From Bathynomus jamesi (taxonomy: Eukaryota; Arthropoda; Malacostraca; Isopoda; Cirolanidae): a DNA stretch of 64,000 bases. Where the stretch lies: contig JAJOZX010012249.1 in NCBI GenBank assembly GCA_023014485.1, forward strand, positions 1 through 64,000, read 5' to 3'. Made by a program: the position numbers and the translations under genes. Below the pieces are notes generated by a model. That model did not search any database, had not been told where the DNA came from, and saw only the letters and a program-made list of their open reading frames with translations. Positions 34,519-45,846 of this stretch are shown here, piece by piece. Numbering within the stretch: position 1 is the first letter of the stretch; every line of letters begins with the position of its first letter.

Positions 34519-34830
34519 ATGGAGTTTGACCACATTAATTCATGTCAAGGTTTTAATTTTGGTATAATTCAATTTACTTTACAATTTTATGATAATTTTA
34601 AGAGTTTATTGGAATTTTGTATTGGACATAAATTAATTTTAAATAGTTTTAAATGCCCAAAGTGTGGAAAAACCTGTAAAGTAGACTTACATGCAAGGCT
34701 GTTTAGATGCAATTCTAAGAAAAAACAGAGCAAAAACAAAATAATACGTTGTTCTTTTGAAAGATCATTAATGCCTGGGTTAGATCGAATAATGCCCAGG
34801 TTAGGTCAACTGATGCGCGAGTTGGGTTAG
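34519..34830 (+). pseudogene. second Merlin-like zinc-ribbon fragment
   Basis: LEFCIGHKLILNSFKCPKCG and LFRCNSKKKQ give the same HxxI...CPKC...FRC arrangement as 30825-31022, at low identity. The frame then runs into TTAGG-like 21-bp units (PGLDRIMPRLGQL) and stops, so only the N terminus survives. It starts just downstream of the hAT right border. Confidence 0.4.
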
Positions 34831-35016
34831 GTTCAGTTCTTTCTCCACCTCACAACGTTTATAAATAAATAATTTCCAATCCAGTGGTGTAACTTTTATG
34901 CATGTGCAATGAAATACATTTGTTGTACAGCTGTTAATAATCAAGTAATATTAACTTCTCTATCTCACTCCTGCTAATGAATTGTTTTTCTACATAGAAA
35001 AAATACTTGGTCACAA

Positions 35017-35362
35017 CACCCAAATACCTGGTTAACTATCCAACAATTTTGCACCCAAATACCTGGTTAACTATCCAGCAATTTTGCACCCAAATACCTG
35101 GTTAACTATCCAGCAATTTTGCACCCAAATACTTGGTTAACTATCCAGCAATTCTGCACCCAAATACCTGGTTAACTATCCAGCAATTCTGCACCCAAAT
35201 ACCTGGTTAACTATCCAGCAATTTTGCACCCAAATACCTGGTTAACTATCCAGGAATTCTGCACCCAAATACCTGGTTAACTATCCAGCAATTCTGCACC
35301 CAAATACCTGGTTAACTATCCAGCAATTCTGCACCCAAATACCTGGTTAACTATGCAACAAT
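35017..35362. repeat. 35-bp minisatellite, about 10 copies
   Basis: A unit of CACCCAAATACCTGG plus TTAACTATCCAGCAATTNTG is repeated head to tail with few substitutions. There are no spacers, so it is not a CRISPR array. Confidence 0.95.
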
Positions 35363-36053
35363 TGAACGATTGCACAAACCATTTAAATTTATCAGAAAAG
35401 TAAGCATGCCTGGTGGAATTTTCCCATAACTGAATTAATAATTTTGATTGGTTTTCATGTAGTTAGTTGATTGTTATAACAAAGATTTTTCTCTGTGTAT
35501 GTGCATTAATAGTCAGTATGTATTTCTAAGAGCGTATATCATGTGTATCTTCTCTTCGTTAAAAGTTTATTTTATCGGACAAAAATAAAGACTAACTAAT
35601 ATTTATTCTGAACTGAAAAGTGAAACTGCGATTAAAAAAGATATGGAAGTAAAAGTAGTACGGGTGTTCATAGTCACGCAAGTGAATACGGTGTCATTAC
35701 CATATTCACTTGTGTGACTTATGAACATCCTGTATGAAAGCTAGAATTACACTCGATAAAAGATTAAAAGATCGGGTATCAGAATTATCTGGTTACGAAC
35801 GGTTATCTAACGTTACAGTTGGAACTCTGTCGGACACAATACAAATACTACATAAAATATTATAGCTACTGAAAATACAAATGGTCAGGTCAGATATTAA
35901 TATTAAGAGAATACGATGAATTATTCTCACCCCGAAAGGGAAAATTAATGTGTGTGTGTGTGTGTGTGTGTAAGCAAAATAATTCAGAACTGTGGACGAT
36001 TTGACTAAACCTGGACAAGTAGGTTGAACCCCCAACCAAAGAACTATATATTA
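35363..36053. other. no gene; small MITE and (GT)n
   Basis: Contains the 72-bp palindrome listed separately and (GT)n at 35949-35972. Nothing else was recognised. Confidence 0.5.
35661..35732. mobile_element. 72-bp palindromic MITE
   Basis: CGGGTGTTCATAGTCACGCA is mirrored by TGTGTGACTTATGAACATCC. TA lies on both sides (35659-35660 and 35733-35734). Confidence 0.75.
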
Positions 36054-38174
36054 GGGTGGTCCACAGAATGGGGTAAAACATCGAAGTTCAATTTTCTTTC
36101 CTCCCAGGCTATAATCTGGTTCCTTTTAGCTACAAAATATTTCATGTAAAATTTAAGGCAAATCGAATAACTTTTAGGGGTGGCTCAAAGCTGTTTTTTG
36201 TATACCATTATGCCCTTTATTAATATAGTGAATAATTAAAAGAAACATTACTTACAGATACATTAACTAATGATTATTTTTCTTTCAGATAGATTATTAA
36301 ATTTACAGGTTTTGCAATGTCAAATAAACGTACATTTTACTTAATGAAAAAGTCAGAGGAAACAATCACTGGAGCCAAGCTGCCTTCCCGTGGCCAGGTC
36401 CTCCGCATGTTCCTCCACCATCATCAAGTCTTGAAGGAGATCAAACCTAGTTCAGAAGCTGTTTTTGAAGAATTGCGTCTCTTCTGGGAGAGAGCCTGAA
36501 TCCCTACTCAAAGGAAAGACCACATTCTTCACAAAATTCAGGCTCTACACTTGGAGTGGAAAGCGATTAAGAGAATGCTGGGAGGAAAAGCAACTCTCGT
36601 TAGAAAAAGAGAAAACCTTTCAGGAAGAATGGAGAACCTATTTGATGTCACCATGCTGATGCCTTTACCTTAATCAAAAATGAAGAACACCGGCAGTTCT
36701 TGATCCAACAAAGGAAAGCGGGACGAGTGGGATCAATGGTCTCTGCAGATATGGTGACTGACAAGGCAGAAAAGAGAGCTGCTGAGAAGCAAGAAATTGG
36801 TAAATAGGAAGCGGAAAGCTGAAGAGAAAAATATGCTGCTTCACAGGAAGTTATGCTAGATCAGGAAGTCTTCTTCTGAGTCTTTATGTGAGTCAGAAAG
36901 AGAAGATGAAGATTACCTTATCAATCCCCCATCTACCAGCGGACCAACTCCACCAAAGAAAAAGGCAGCAAAGAATATAATATCCTGAATTGGCTGCTGC
37001 TCTGGACAGGACTGGCATCAGTGACAGGAGGGCCACCTTTGTATTAGCTGAAACTGCATCTAGCCTTGGTCAAGATCTTTCAGAGGTGAACATCTCTCGT
37101 CTTCAATCAAAGGCACCGAGAGAGGCATCGGCAAATAACCCATGCCATTAAAGCTAGCTTTAGTCCAAGTATTTCGATTGTCCACTGGGATGGGAAGTTG
37201 ATCCCTAATCTACTTGCCAAGAATGAAAAGGTAGACAGACTCCCAGTCTTTGTCTCTTCAGTTGAATCAGGTGATTCAAAACTGCTTGGTGTTCCCAAAC
37301 TACCAAGTGGAACAGGGGAAGCTCAATCAGCTGCAGTGTATAACTTCTTTCCGAATGGAACATAGATAAGTCAATAATCGGAATGTTATCAGATACTACA
37401 GCATCAAATACAGGAACAAACAGGGGAGCATGCGTTCTTCTGGAACAGAAACTTGGTCGACCACTCTTCTATTTTGCCTGTAGGCATCATTGCATGGAAG
37501 TCATGTATGGAGGAGTGTTTGAAGCAGTCCATGGTTCATCTTCTGCCCCTGAGCCACTTTTGTTCAAAAGGTTCCAATCTATGTGGGACTACATTGATTT
37601 AAAAACCTTCTCTACATCACAGGATGATGATGAGATGAAGGAGCAAGTTGATCCTTTCAGAAATGAAATAATTGCCTTTGCCAAAGAACATCTGGCCACT
37701 GGAAATTTTCGAGATGACTATAAAGACCCCAGCACCTGGGAGGAGAATGAAAACTTCCAAGAAGCTAAAAGAATCATAGGAAACATCAAAGTAGTTAATG
37801 ATCATGCTGAAAGGGCAGTAGCTCTCATTCAGACCTTCAGCGGAACTCTGACGAAAGGAGAAGATCAACTCCAGTTTCTCTTAAGGGTGGTGGATGAGCA
37901 CCGAAAGAGGTTTCCTGATTCTAACAAGTCCACAATCTTAGCTGGGCAACAATGAGTGGCCTGGTCAGCCATGATACCCCCGCCAACAAGCGGATAATAC
38001 CCATATATATGGGGGGGACCCAGAAGCCATGAATGTGGACTTCTGGGGGTAGTTGAGCCACCTCTAAATATTAACCGATTGAACCCAAATTTTGCTCAGA
38101 AGTGTTTTGGGAAAAGGAACCTAATGAAACCCTGGGAGGAAGAATTTAAAATACTCCCATTTTGTGGACCACCC
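36054..38174 (+). mobile_element. TA-target DNA transposon, DTTASNTG family, copy 2
   Basis: The ends GGGTGGTCCACAGAATGG and CCATTTTGTGGACCACCC are inverted. Similarity continues about 130 bp inward on each side (CTTTCCTCCCAGG, GGTTCCTTTT, GGTGGCTCAA). TA is outside both ends (36052-36053 and 38175-38176). The 2.1-kb element carries a decayed ORF. Confidence 0.75.
36317..37955 (+). pseudogene. DTT-SN-G/CRHH family transposase-like protein, decayed
   Basis: The N-terminal helical part contains TGAKLPSRGQVLRMFLHHHQ and LRLFWERARIPTQ. The middle, 36660-37340, is broken by stops but still reads LAAALDRTGISDRRATFVL. A continuous 190-codon part from 37383 has DTTASNTGTNRGACVLLEQ, FACRHHCMEVMYGGVFEAVH, WEENENFQEA and VVNDHAERAVALI. 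The RPGAYHxARWM and DAPxND blocks present in copies 1 and 3 are missing here, implying an internal deletion of the second half. The order and spacing of the remaining blocks match copy 1. Confidence 0.65.
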
Positions 38175-38176
38175 TA

Positions 38177-38206
38177 ATAAATTAAATAAATAAATAAATA
38201 ATAAAT

Positions 38207-38257
<51 letters not shown>
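38177..38257. repeat. A+T simple repeat, (TA)n
   Basis: AAATAAAT runs followed by (TA)n. It separates the transposon from the next palindrome. Confidence 0.9.
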
Positions 38258-38258
<1 letters not shown>

Positions 38259-38355
38259 GCTTGTATAGGAGATATTCCGCGCAAGATTCCCGGGTGGTTA
38301 CCATTTGTTTCGTTCTCTCTCTCTCATCTTGCGCGGAATATCTCCTATACAAGCG
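38258..38355. repeat. 98-bp palindrome in (TA)n
   Basis: Perfect 29-bp arms start CGCTTGTATAGGAGATATTC, with a roughly 40-base loop containing (CT)n. The left edge abuts (TA)n. It is probably a minimal MITE. Confidence 0.85.
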
Positions 38356-38784
38356 TCGTTCTTTACGTTAATTATACTGCGTGTTTGCAGTTATATATAT
38401 ATATATATCCCTTTATAAATAATTTTAAATGAAGTAATAATGTAACGACAAATTTAAAATAAATTTTTCTATTTTTTTTACTGTTGACAAGGGAGTATAT
38501 CTTTAGAAAGATAGGCATTTAGGGTCAATCTGAATTAAGCTGATTATTTACGACATGGGCTATTTATCTTCAAGAAAATATTCACACAGTCTAAATAAGT
38601 TTTATCATATGAAAAGATATATATATAAATAATTAATTTATTATATATATATATGTGTGTGTGTGTGTTTCACGTGACGATCGCGCTTCACACAGGGTCA
38701 GGTTCGTGGTCTTACTGAAGTTGTTTTGGTGAAGGAGAGAATTGCTTTATCGACCTCCATTTCACATAGCCAGGCACACCCGAC
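38356..38784. other. possible LINE 3' UTR and microsatellites
   Basis: (TA)n lies at 38391-38408 and (TA)n(TG)n at 38639-38669. The sequence between 38670 and 38784 is downstream of the LINE ORF2 on the minus strand and may be its 3' UTR. Confidence 0.4.
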
Positions 38785-39550
38785 TCATCTGGGATTGTTA
38801 TGAGCCAAGTGATTAGTATTCATTTGAAGACTTCCACACGAGCACCAGTTGTATTTCCGTTTTATTTTTAGTAACTGGTTAAACAGTTTTGGTCCTCTGA
38901 CGACAAAGCTGTTTTCCTTCAGTGTTGAGGATGTTCCTTGTCTAGTCATTAGTTTGGGAATACTGTACATTCTGCCTTTCCTATTTTCCAGTATTGTTTG
39001 GATGGTAAATGATTCATGATTTTTTTCCATACGTAAATTATGGTGTACTTATCTTTGCTTTTCCAACGTGTATAGCTATATTTGTGATCTTTCCCAGTAA
39101 TTTTGTTCTGCGAATGCATTGCATTTGGCTGTGAAGTTCCTCCGAATTTCTTTTAAGTAACTAATTTCTTTATAACTACTTAATCCTTTGGTCTTGAGTT
39201 TCTCTGAATTTTCTCTCCATCTGGGTCATATTTGTCCATAGCTTTTATTTCCTAATTTCATCTGTATCTTGAGAGCTGAAACAAAATCCAAATTCAGTTT
39301 GTTCAAAAACTGTGGGTGATGGAAACATTTCACATCCATATTTGTATGCGTGAAGAAATCTACCAAAATCACCCTATTTTACATGAGGAACAGGAAAAAA
39401 GTTCTAATTTGTTGTCCAGTGTAATCTGCATATTTTGTTTGTGTCCGTCTATAATGATTATATATCATCCAGGTCTCTAATTTTTCTGCTAATTTTTTTT
39501 ATCATTATTAAAGGACGTTACTGTACTATCATTGGTTACATCACTGGACC
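38785..39550 (-). pseudogene. LINE ORF2, C-terminal segment (CR1/Jockey-like)
   Basis: On the minus strand from 39550: STVTSFNNDKK (a decayed FADD-type catalytic box), unrecognisable sequence, then FTAKCNAFAEQNYWERSQ (stop) LYTLEKQR and finally GRMYSIPKL...FVVRGPKLFNQL. These match the order STVSSFADDTR, FTxKIxGxxxLxYWERLK, LYSLxRRRE, NSFxVRGPxLFNxLP in this LINE group. It is continuous with 42127-42597 once the hAT at 39551-42118 is removed. Confidence 0.75.
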
Positions 39551-42118
39551 CAGTGGCGGCTGGTCTATAGGTGCTGCAGAGCTGCAGTCCCTCCTGAACT
39601 GAGCTGCCAAACATACGATGCGACTACGATAAATGTATTTTTGAAGCTAAAATAAGTTGTTTCATCCCTTGTCTAGAAATTACTGTGATACATTATTTAT
39701 TAAACAAAAATATTATATTTACAAAAAATAAAACTAAGACCCACTTCAAACATTGCAAATCTTAACTGGCGTGAAGTGAAAATAACACTGCGAAACTCGA
39801 TTCAGAGCTGCAATTTTTGCAGCTCGCCAGTTACCGAGGCGTGTTTGTTGAGAGTAGTAGTTGTGCATTATTTTCGTTATTAAAGTAACAATTTTGGTGA
39901 AACGAGAACCCATGGAAAACAAAGTGAAATACTTGCGAAATGTAAACTTCAACAGATTAACACTAAATGAAAAACTTGCAGTTAAGGATAAAGGGAGACC
40001 AAACGCCTAACTTAAATATTCAGCAAAGTAGCACAAGTTGCAGTAAGGAATATATGTACATCAGTTTAATAATAAAATTTATGAAAAATGTGACTGGATC
40101 TGTGGACGTAATGAAACGAATTCGTTATTCTGCTTTCCATGCTTACTTTATGGTGGAGACGAATCATGGACAAAGACTGGTGTTAGAGACTTAAGACATC
40201 TGCCACAGAAAATCAAAAAGCATGAGCAATCAAGTAAGCATATGAATGAGATGATTGACTTATCAGTGCTGGGTAGAGTTAATATTGCAACCTAAATTGA
40301 CTCGGCATATAAACTTTCAGTAGCAAAGCACAATGAATTAGTGAGAAAAAATAAAGATGTTTTGTCTAAAATTATAAATTGTATAAAATTCTGTGGAAAG
40401 TTTAAGTTTGAGTTGCCACTCAGAGGACATGATGAAACTGAAAGCTCGAAAAAAAATCCAGGAATATTTCTTGGTTTACTTGATTTTGCCAGCGTACTAG
40501 ACTCCAGTCTTCATGCTCATTTCAATACAGTACAGCAACAGTTTTCAAGGGAACATCTAAAACAATACAGAATGAACTTTTGGAATCTATTCTAACTGTA
40601 TGTCAGGAAAGAATGAAAAAAGAAGTGATGCAGAATATTTAGCAGTAATGTGTGATGAAACAACAGATGTTTATGATAAAACACAGATGGTAATAGTTCT
40701 GAGGTATGAACTACAAGGGAGGCCTGTTGAAAGATTATGGGGATTTTTCAATCCACTTAGTCTAAGAGCCGAAACTATAGCCGGGCTTCTGCAAAATGAG
40801 CTCAATAATTTAATTCCAAATTGCCCAGAAAAACTTATTGCACAAACTTATGATGGTGCAGCTGCTCTAAGTGGAGCCAAAATAGGTGTTCAGACAAGAA
40901 TTAAAAACTTTCAAAAATGCTTACTTTGTTCACTGTTATGCACACCAGCTTAATTTGACTGTACAAAAAGCAACATCACAGAATACTAGTGTTAGAGTAT
41001 TTTTCAACAGTTTGTCAGGAATACCAGCTTTTTTTTCAAGATCTCCACAAAGAATGGCATTATTGGATAACGTGGCTTCTCGAATTCCGAAGCGATCTGT
41101 CACTCGATGGAATTTTAAAAGCAGAACAGTCAATGCTGTAAATGAAATGAAAGATCCTTTGATTGAATGTTGCACCACTTTAGAGACATCCAAGTCAAAT
41201 GATACTGGATGTGCAGCTGCAGGCATTAAAAGAACATTGAATGATCCCGAATTTGGATTTTGGCTCAACTTTTTCTCTAAAATAATGCCTCGTATTGATA
41301 TTCTTTTTTCCCAGTTTCAGTCTGGAAACATAGACGCTACTATGGCTAAGGCCTCTTTAGAAGCTTTTAATTCTGTAATTCAAAAAATACGAGAGAAGTG
41401 CGATGAAATCACAGAAATAACCCCACAATATAAAAAAGAAAATATCTCTGAGGTGGTATAACAGCTGCAAAAGAAGTTCGCGCTGTGATTTTCTCTCTTT
41501 TTAAGCTACGATTCAGTTTTATTAATCATTTGGAAGCAAGCAAGCTACTTTTTACAAAAAGTTTTCCATCATATGCGAAAAGTTTCCCTAGTTATGAGCT
41601 CAATAAAGCTGTTGAAGCTTATCCAATGCTTGAAAAAGATAAACTTAAGACTGATCTTAGTGTACTCTATACTAGAGAGGATTTATGCAACACAGAGACT
41701 CTGATAGATTTGTTCGAAGTGATACGTGATAACCATTTACAATCGACATTCTGAAATTGTAAAGCCTAAGATTCTCATAACGACACCGATGACAACAGCA
41801 GAAGCAGAAAGATGCTTTTCAACCTTGAAAAGAATTAAAACTATCTTGTGTAATACTATGACGAAGGAAAGAGTGGCAACCTTGGCAATGGTCTCGATTG
41901 AAAACCAGATGATCACAGAAATTTCAATATCAAAGTTATAAATGACTTCGCTACTTCAAAGAGCTGCAGTATGGAATTCATATTTAAGTAGTGAGCCGAC
42001 ACCGGCAAGAGGTTGCATATTTTTGAAGATGGTAAGTGATAATGTTAATTTTTTAAATAAATTATTATTTATTATTAATTTGTCACTGTCAATTTTACAC
42101 ATCATGCAATCCCTCTAG
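39551..42118 (+). mobile_element. hAT element inserted in the LINE
   Basis: The left end CAGTGGCGGCTGG and the right end CCCTCTAG are weakly inverted. The flanks actggacc (39543-39550) and tctggacc (42119-42126) match at 7 of 8 bases. The LINE reading on the other strand resumes across this gap, which independently supports the borders. It carries a transposase pseudogene. Confidence 0.8.
39912..41941 (+). pseudogene. hAT transposase (ZMYM1/DUF4371-like), frameshifted
   Basis: In order: an N-terminal TTF-type zinc-finger-like region around SLFCFPCLLYGG (40125-40165), a DUF4371-like stretch RKNKDVLSKIINCIKFCGK (40345), then LAVMCDETTDVYDKTQMVIV (40630-40690). Next come IAQTYDGAAALSG (40838), VHCYAHQLNLTVQKAT (40927) and the C-terminal dimerisation block AEAERCFSTLKRIKT (41800). 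The D-E-T, D-G-A and C-x-H positions fit the hAT RNase-H fold. At least five frameshifts or stops, for example near 40005, 40595 and 40920, inactivate it. The intact protein would have been about 650 residues. Confidence 0.85.
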
Positions 42119-42126
42119 TCTGGACC

Positions 42127-42597
42127 TATATCTGTTAACATGATTATGAAATAGTAAGGGAGCTAAAACTGTTCCTTGTGGTACAGAGCCACGTACTTCC
42201 TCTTCTGATGATGATATTCCTTGGACTGTAACCACTTGCTGGCAATCACGAGAAGTTATAGATCTATTTTTCTATTTTGCCTCCTATACCTATGTGTTTC
42301 ACTTTGTGCTATTAGTCCATGATCATACTTGTTAAATGCCTTGACAAAGTTTGTGTATATTACATCCTAATTTTCATTGTTTTCAAGTACATCGCTGATA
42401 TTGTTATAACGTTCTATTAATTGTGATAGGTACTCTCTTTCTGATCGAAATCTATGTTGGTTTTCACTGAATCTTTCTTGTCTCCTAAAAACTGTCCATT
42501 TTTCTTTAACTTTTTGTGCGAAAAATTTTCCGGGATGGGATTTCAGTGTCACTGGTCATAGTTCTTTGCTTGAGATCTGTCCCCTACTTTATATATA
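42127..42597 (-). pseudogene. LINE ORF2, reverse transcriptase core segment
   Basis: On the minus strand: SENQHRFRSEREYLSQLIER, then VIYTNFVKAFNKYDHGL, the position of the catalytic Y/F-x-D-F-x-KAFD-x-V-x-H motif with D changed to N. QVVTVQGISSS and SVPQGTVLAPLLF follow (the conserved GxPQGxxLxPLLF box). Frames are interrupted at about 42380 and 42250. It is cut on one side by the palindromic mariner and on the other by the hAT. Confidence 0.85.
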
Positions 42598-43982
42598 CGA
42601 GGGTAATTCAATAAGTATCCGCACTTTTTATTTTCACAATTTTATTTTCACAATTTTATTTTCACATCTGATATATTATGAACACATCACTTCTCAACAT
42701 AGTCTCCCTGTTTCTCAATACACTTAGTCCAGCGATCTACAAGCTTCCTAATGCCATCACAAAAGAATGTTTTTGGCTGTGTGCGAAGCCAGTCATGCAC
42801 CGCCTCCTTCAGGTCATCATCGCCTTGGAATCGCTGACCTCTCAAAGCGTCTTTTAGTGGTCCAAACAGGTAAAAATCCGAAGGTGCTAGGTCTGGACTG
42901 TAGTCTGGATGGTCGAGAACTTCAAATTTAAGTTCTTGAAGGCATTTTCTAGTCTGTGCAGCGGTATGAGGGCGCGCATTGTCGTGTAACAGAATAACAC
43001 CTTCGACAATCTCCCTCCGTTTTGTGCGAATTGCTTGCTTTAACTCATTCTGAAGCATGTCAGAATACGATGCACTTGTTACTGTAGTTCCTCGCTCTAG
43101 ATAATTTTAAGGATAGGGCCTCGTGTATCCCTAAACAGTGTTAGCATAACTTTACCTGCTGACGGCTGCGCTTTGAACTCCCTTGCAACGGGAGATGTTG
43201 GATGCTTCCATTGCATGCTCTGTCGTTTGCTTTCTGGTTCATAGTGATGGGTTCTGGTTTCATCTCGTGTTAATGCGCTCCAAAACGTTTTCACCTTCAT
43301 TATGATACCGCGCCAAAAGACGAGAGCAGACGTCCATACGATTACTCTTGTGCTCTTCTGTCAACTGTTTGGGCATCCATCTTGCACAAACCTTGCAACC
43401 GTTGCAAGGAAGTTCAAAGCGCAGCTGTCAGCAGGTAAAGTTATGCTAACACTTTTTTGGGATACACGAGGCCCTATCCTTGAACATTATCTAGAGCGTG
43501 GAACTACAGTAACAAGTGCATCGTATTCTGACATGCTTCGGAATGAGTGAAAGCAAGCAATTCGCACAAAACAGAGAGGGAGATTGTCGGAAGGTGTTAT
43601 TCTGTTACACGACAATGCACGCCCTCATACCGCTGCACAGACTAGAAAATGCCTTCAAGAACTTAAATTTGAAGTTCTCGACCATCCAGACTACAGTCCA
43701 GACCTGGCACCTTCGGATTTTTACCTGTTTGGACCACTAAAAGACGCTTTGAGAGGTCAGCGATTCCAAGGCGATGATAACCTGAAGGAGGCGGTGCATG
43801 ACTGTCTACGCACACAGCCAAAAACATTCTTTTGTGATGGCATTAGGAAGCTTGTAGATTGTTGGACTAAGTGTATTGAGAAACAGGGAGACTATGTTGA
43901 GAAGTGATGTGTTTATGATCTATCAGATGTGAAAATAAAATTGTGAAAATAAAAAGTGCGGATACTTATTGAATTACCCTCG
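42598..43982. mobile_element. palindromic mariner (DD34D) fold-back
   Basis: Inverted copies of a mariner 3' part, arms 42598-43191 and about 43396-43982, are joined by a roughly 205-base asymmetric centre. The ends CGAGGGTAATTCAATAAGTA and its inverse lie next to TA (42596-42597 and 43983-43984). Each arm encodes GVILLHDNARPHTA and YSPDLAPSDFYLFGPLKDAL, with 34 residues between the two aspartates (DD34D). The left arm continues into DETRTHHYEPESKRQ, the first catalytic D region. The right arm stops short of it. No intact enzyme is encoded. Confidence 0.9.
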
Positions 43983-43984
43983 TA

Positions 43985-44420
43985 TATGTAGGAACCATGC
44001 TCTCTTCAGGATGTTTGGTACGTCTACTGTGTTCAGAGATCTTCATATCCAGTACAATGTCAAAGCTCATAATTTGTAGTTTTTAATCGGTGTCGCGTTT
44101 CATTTGTCCGGACTTGCTGCCGAATGCGATATCAGTTGTCCTGTAGCTCGTGCTATATCATCTGATGTGAGCTCAAAATTAGTAAAATTCTTTCCTTGTA
44201 ATTCAGCCCCCAAAGAAGTTATTTCTATCGTATAATATTTTATCATTTTTAGGGGTGATGAAATCTGATTCTTACTGAGCTCTTGATATTTTCGATATTT
44301 TCTTCGGATCATCACTCAGTGTATTATTTTCTTCCTTAGCGGTCCGATAGTCACATCCTTTTGTTATATTTTTCGCAACGTTATAGGAAGTATTTCTGGT
44401 TTTCCTTGATTCTGTCCTAT
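43985..44420 (-). pseudogene. LINE ORF2, segment preceding the RT core
   Basis: On the minus strand: GAELQGKNFTNFELTSDDIA, GQLISHSAASPD (compare the SxAAxGPDGIPA box at the start of LINE reverse transcriptases), and VPNILKRAWF in another frame. Beyond the mariner the LINE reading resumes at 42590 with KVGDRSQAKNYDQ, matching the usual ILKxAxVxPIxKxGDxxxxxNYRP. No endonuclease domain was recognised further upstream. Confidence 0.65.
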
Positions 44421-45846
44421 CTATAATATATACAAAGTTCGAATGCCGCTGAAGATCAGAAGATGAACCAAAACGTTTATTTATAAATAGTGAAGATTAA
44501 TATGCAGTTTTGCGACTACCAGACTTTTTTAAAGTTAAAAGCCGCCACCCCCATTTCATACGTGATATCGATTAGGGTGAATCTAAGGCCTTACTTAGGC
44601 GTACGTTAGGTTCGGAGGTAGTACAAAATTGTTTAGCAATTTCCTACATAAACTTTCGCCAATCAGGAGTCATGGGCTTGGCTTCCGGAAATTAACATTA
44701 TAAATGGTTGGTTGGTTTTCTGTATAAAAATAAAACGGCAGTTCCCCCAAGAACAAGCCACAGAATGATGTAAAGCTCTAGTAAAATATCTGACTCAGTG
44801 TAAAATATTTATCCTATAAGTACTGGAATTGACGGCCCTTGGAAGATGCAGACTTTTGGTCTACCCTATAGATGTGTATCTTATAATTTTTTTCATAATT
44901 TAGTTTACCCTTTATTGTAATAGTAAAGTTTAGTCTCTTTCTGATTCGTAATTTAAAAATATAAAATCATATAAGCATTTTACCATCTGATTAAACCATA
45001 AAGTTTACCGTGGACATACTTCAAAAAGGCTCTTCTGTAAGGTTAAGTTTGCCATTTTCCTTTCTCAGATTCATAAAAAAGGAAATATAACTAATTTTGA
45101 GTTGTATAAAAATCGATATATTTAAACTTTAAACTTTATATGGTTTACTGTCCATTCAGAAATGCTAGTATAAATTATATGACACTCCATTCTCCTGTCC
45201 CTTTTACACATGCAACAAAGGCGTCAAATAAATGGTTTTTTTTTGTAACTTCAAAGCGTGACCTAATTTCAAGGCTAAATTTAACCTGCATATAATAAGA
45301 GTAAAATTAATAACCTCGTATCATCATAACTCATTCTCGACTAATGACGATTAATTTTATTAAAAGAACCAAATGATATATTAAAGCGAGGTTAAACGTG
45401 CAGTAATTGTTTGCCCCCCATTAAATATGCAAGGAATGCAATTGCGTACATAAGTCGCTGCTGGACACGCTAAAGGGTCTTAACGAATCATTAGTCTATT
45501 ATTTATTGTAAAGGGAATGAAAATGCAGAAGGTGCGCAGCGTTTAAAGAAACAGTTGAAGGAATAAAGTCGAGGAAAATTGTAAAGTTGAGAAATAATAT
45601 AAAATAAAGTCTATCAAAGAAAATTACAGTTATATACACTACAGTAAAACACCAATTAACACGAAAATGTGAAGCTAATTATTAAGAAGACACTAACAAA
45701 GCGAAGGTTACTGTAGTTACAGAAACGCAGCGAAATCAGAGAATCGGGAACTGTAATTAATGTACACAATCGAATGTGTCGTCATTGATGTTTGTACAAG
45801 AAAATTTTAGTTATTTATCGTTTTATTTATACATGTACTCGGAGGG
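44421..45846. other. no recognised feature
   Basis: A+T-rich. The proximal part may be decayed LINE 5' sequence, but no motif supports it. Confidence 0.3.

Noticed and set aside
35017..35362. CRISPR-like array of regularly spaced repeats
   Set aside because: The unit is repeated without variable spacers and the context is eukaryotic. It is a minisatellite.
42120..42560. Independent gene on the minus strand
   Set aside because: The RT motifs SVPQGTVLAPLLF and VKAFNK show it is part of the split LINE.
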